From: an uncultured Oscillospiraceae bacterium
GTDB taxonomy: Bacteria; Bacillota; Clostridia; Oscillospirales; Acutalibacteraceae
Direction: 5' to 3'
Length of the DNA: 7,072 nt
Assembly: GCA_900540295.1 (NCBI GenBank)
Contig: UQFM01000084.1
Span: 1-7,072, forward strand
Both the position numbers and the translations under genes were made by a program. The notes beneath the pieces are model-generated. The model saw only the letters and a program-made list of their open reading frames with translations, was not told the origin of the DNA and did not search any database. Below, one piece after another: positions 6,550 through 7,072 of this stretch. The first letter of the stretch is position 1, and each line of letters opens with the position of its first letter.

Positions 6550-7025
6550 TTATTCCCCCGCCGCATCATCGTTTTCTGTATCCGCAGTCGGGTCGGAAAG
6601 CTCATCAAACTCCTCACTGAAAGAGCTGTAATCGCCGTACAGTCCCGAATACGCACTCTTGCGCATAACCTGAATTTCCTCAGGCTTAATGCAGATACCG
6701 ATTTTGTCGCCGACTGCGGAAAACTCTGTCGTTTGAATCATCCACTTAAAGCCGTCAATATCTACAATAATTTCATAGTGTACGCCCTTGAAGGTCACCG
6801 AGGTTACCGTACCCTGCAGCATACCGTTTTCAGGTGCAACAATATCTACATCCTCAGGGCGAATAACGACGTCGACAGGCTCATCCTTGCCGAAGCCCTT
6901 GTCCACGCACTGGAACTTAATCCCTTGGAATTCCACAGAGAAGTCCGCGTGCATAATACCGTCCAAAATATTGCTTTCCCCGATGAAATCGGCGACAAAC
7001 GCATTTTTCGGCTCATTGTAAATAT
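6550..7025 (-). CDS. potA: Spermidine/putrescine ABC transporter ATPase PotA, C-terminal part (cut by contig end)
   Basis: PotA hydrolyses ATP to drive polyamine import through PotBC. Only the last 157 codons are present. The fragment begins IYNEPKNAFVADFIGESN, the conserved segment at the end of the PotA nucleotide-binding domain. It continues into the regulatory TOBE domain with VVIRPEDVDIV (fragment residues 52-62) and GICIKPEEIQVM (109-120). It ends in an acidic tail rich in Asp, Glu and Ser (about 127-157). Walker A, signature and Walker B, roughly the first 200 or more residues, are missing. The frame does not end naturally upstream: genomic sequence stops at about 7025 and a TAA inside adapter sequence (7035-7033) closes it. 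The gene should not be annotated as a short complete ORF starting at the TTG at 6966, nor as a pseudogene. The operon promoter is outside the window. Confidence 0.95.
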
Positions 7026-7072
7026 CTGTCTCTTATACACATCTCCGAGCCCACGAGACCGATCAGTATCTC
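7026..7072. other. Illumina Nextera adapter and index (non-genomic contig end)
   Basis: Bases 7026-7044 read CTGTCTCTTATACACATCT, the Tn5 mosaic end as it appears in Nextera read-through. Bases 7045-7059 (CCGAGCCCACGAGAC) complete the Read 2 transposase adapter. Bases 7060-7067 (CGATCAGT) occupy the 8-base i7 index position, and 7068-7072 (ATCTC) match the start of the flow-cell P7 end. This is untrimmed library adapter assembled into the contig, not a mobile element. The order of all four parts makes chance match implausible. Base 7026 could also be genomic, since C there would extend PotA with the expected aspartate. Confidence 0.98.

Noticed and set aside
7026..7044. Tn5 mosaic end as evidence of a transposon insertion
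   Set aside because: It is followed by Read 2 adapter, index and P7 bases in library order and ends the contig, so it is a sequencing artefact.

Overview
The window looks like the end of a contig from a low-to-moderate GC Gram-positive anaerobe, probably class Clostridia. This is inferred from strong AAGGAG(G) ribosome binding sites, an A/T-rich TTGACA/TAAAAT promoter, a lipoprotein-anchored PotD, and a YkpA-like ABC-F protein. The genus cannot be fixed from the sequence alone. All convincing genes lie on the minus strand, so transcription runs from high to low coordinates. The last 47 bases (7026-7072) are not genomic. They are Illumina Nextera Read 2 transposon adapter, an 8-base index and the first bases of the P7 end, so genomic sequence stops at about 7025.

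Region by region, reading with transcription. 7025-3780 is a polyamine ABC transporter operon in the order potA (3' part only), potB, potC, potD. The genes are 3 bp apart or overlap by 4 bp (ATGA), which indicates one translationally coupled mRNA. PotA is the ATPase, PotB and PotC form the membrane channel and PotD is the surface lipoprotein that captures spermidine or putrescine. A hairpin with a short T-run (3737-3773) probably ends this operon. Next comes a small unrecognised gene of 79 codons (3704-3465).

A near-consensus promoter (3446-3418) starts a separate unit with a 5' leader carrying a perfect 7-bp hairpin. It encodes a 482-residue sugar-phosphate transferase that primes exopolysaccharide or other surface glycan synthesis on a lipid carrier (3354-1906). 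A strong intrinsic terminator (1899-1870) closes that gene and lies only 9 bases before the Shine-Dalgarno sequence of the last gene, an ABC-F ATPase of the YkpA/YbiT type (1848-253). That arrangement leaves no room for an ordinary promoter, so the ABC-F gene probably depends on read-through or on a promoter inside the transferase gene.

The left 252 bases hold no credible gene. They contain a symmetric, bidirectional-looking terminator (158-192) and a longer imperfect hairpin (20-97) that could be a structured RNA or an interspersed repeat.

Overall this is mostly ordinary housekeeping and accessory chromosome. No mobile element, CRISPR array, tRNA, rRNA or clearly new multi-gene system was seen. 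The points most worth a second look are the adapter end, the asymmetric ATP sites of the ABC-F protein with the terminator in front of it, the structured leader and left-end hairpins, and the unassigned small gene.
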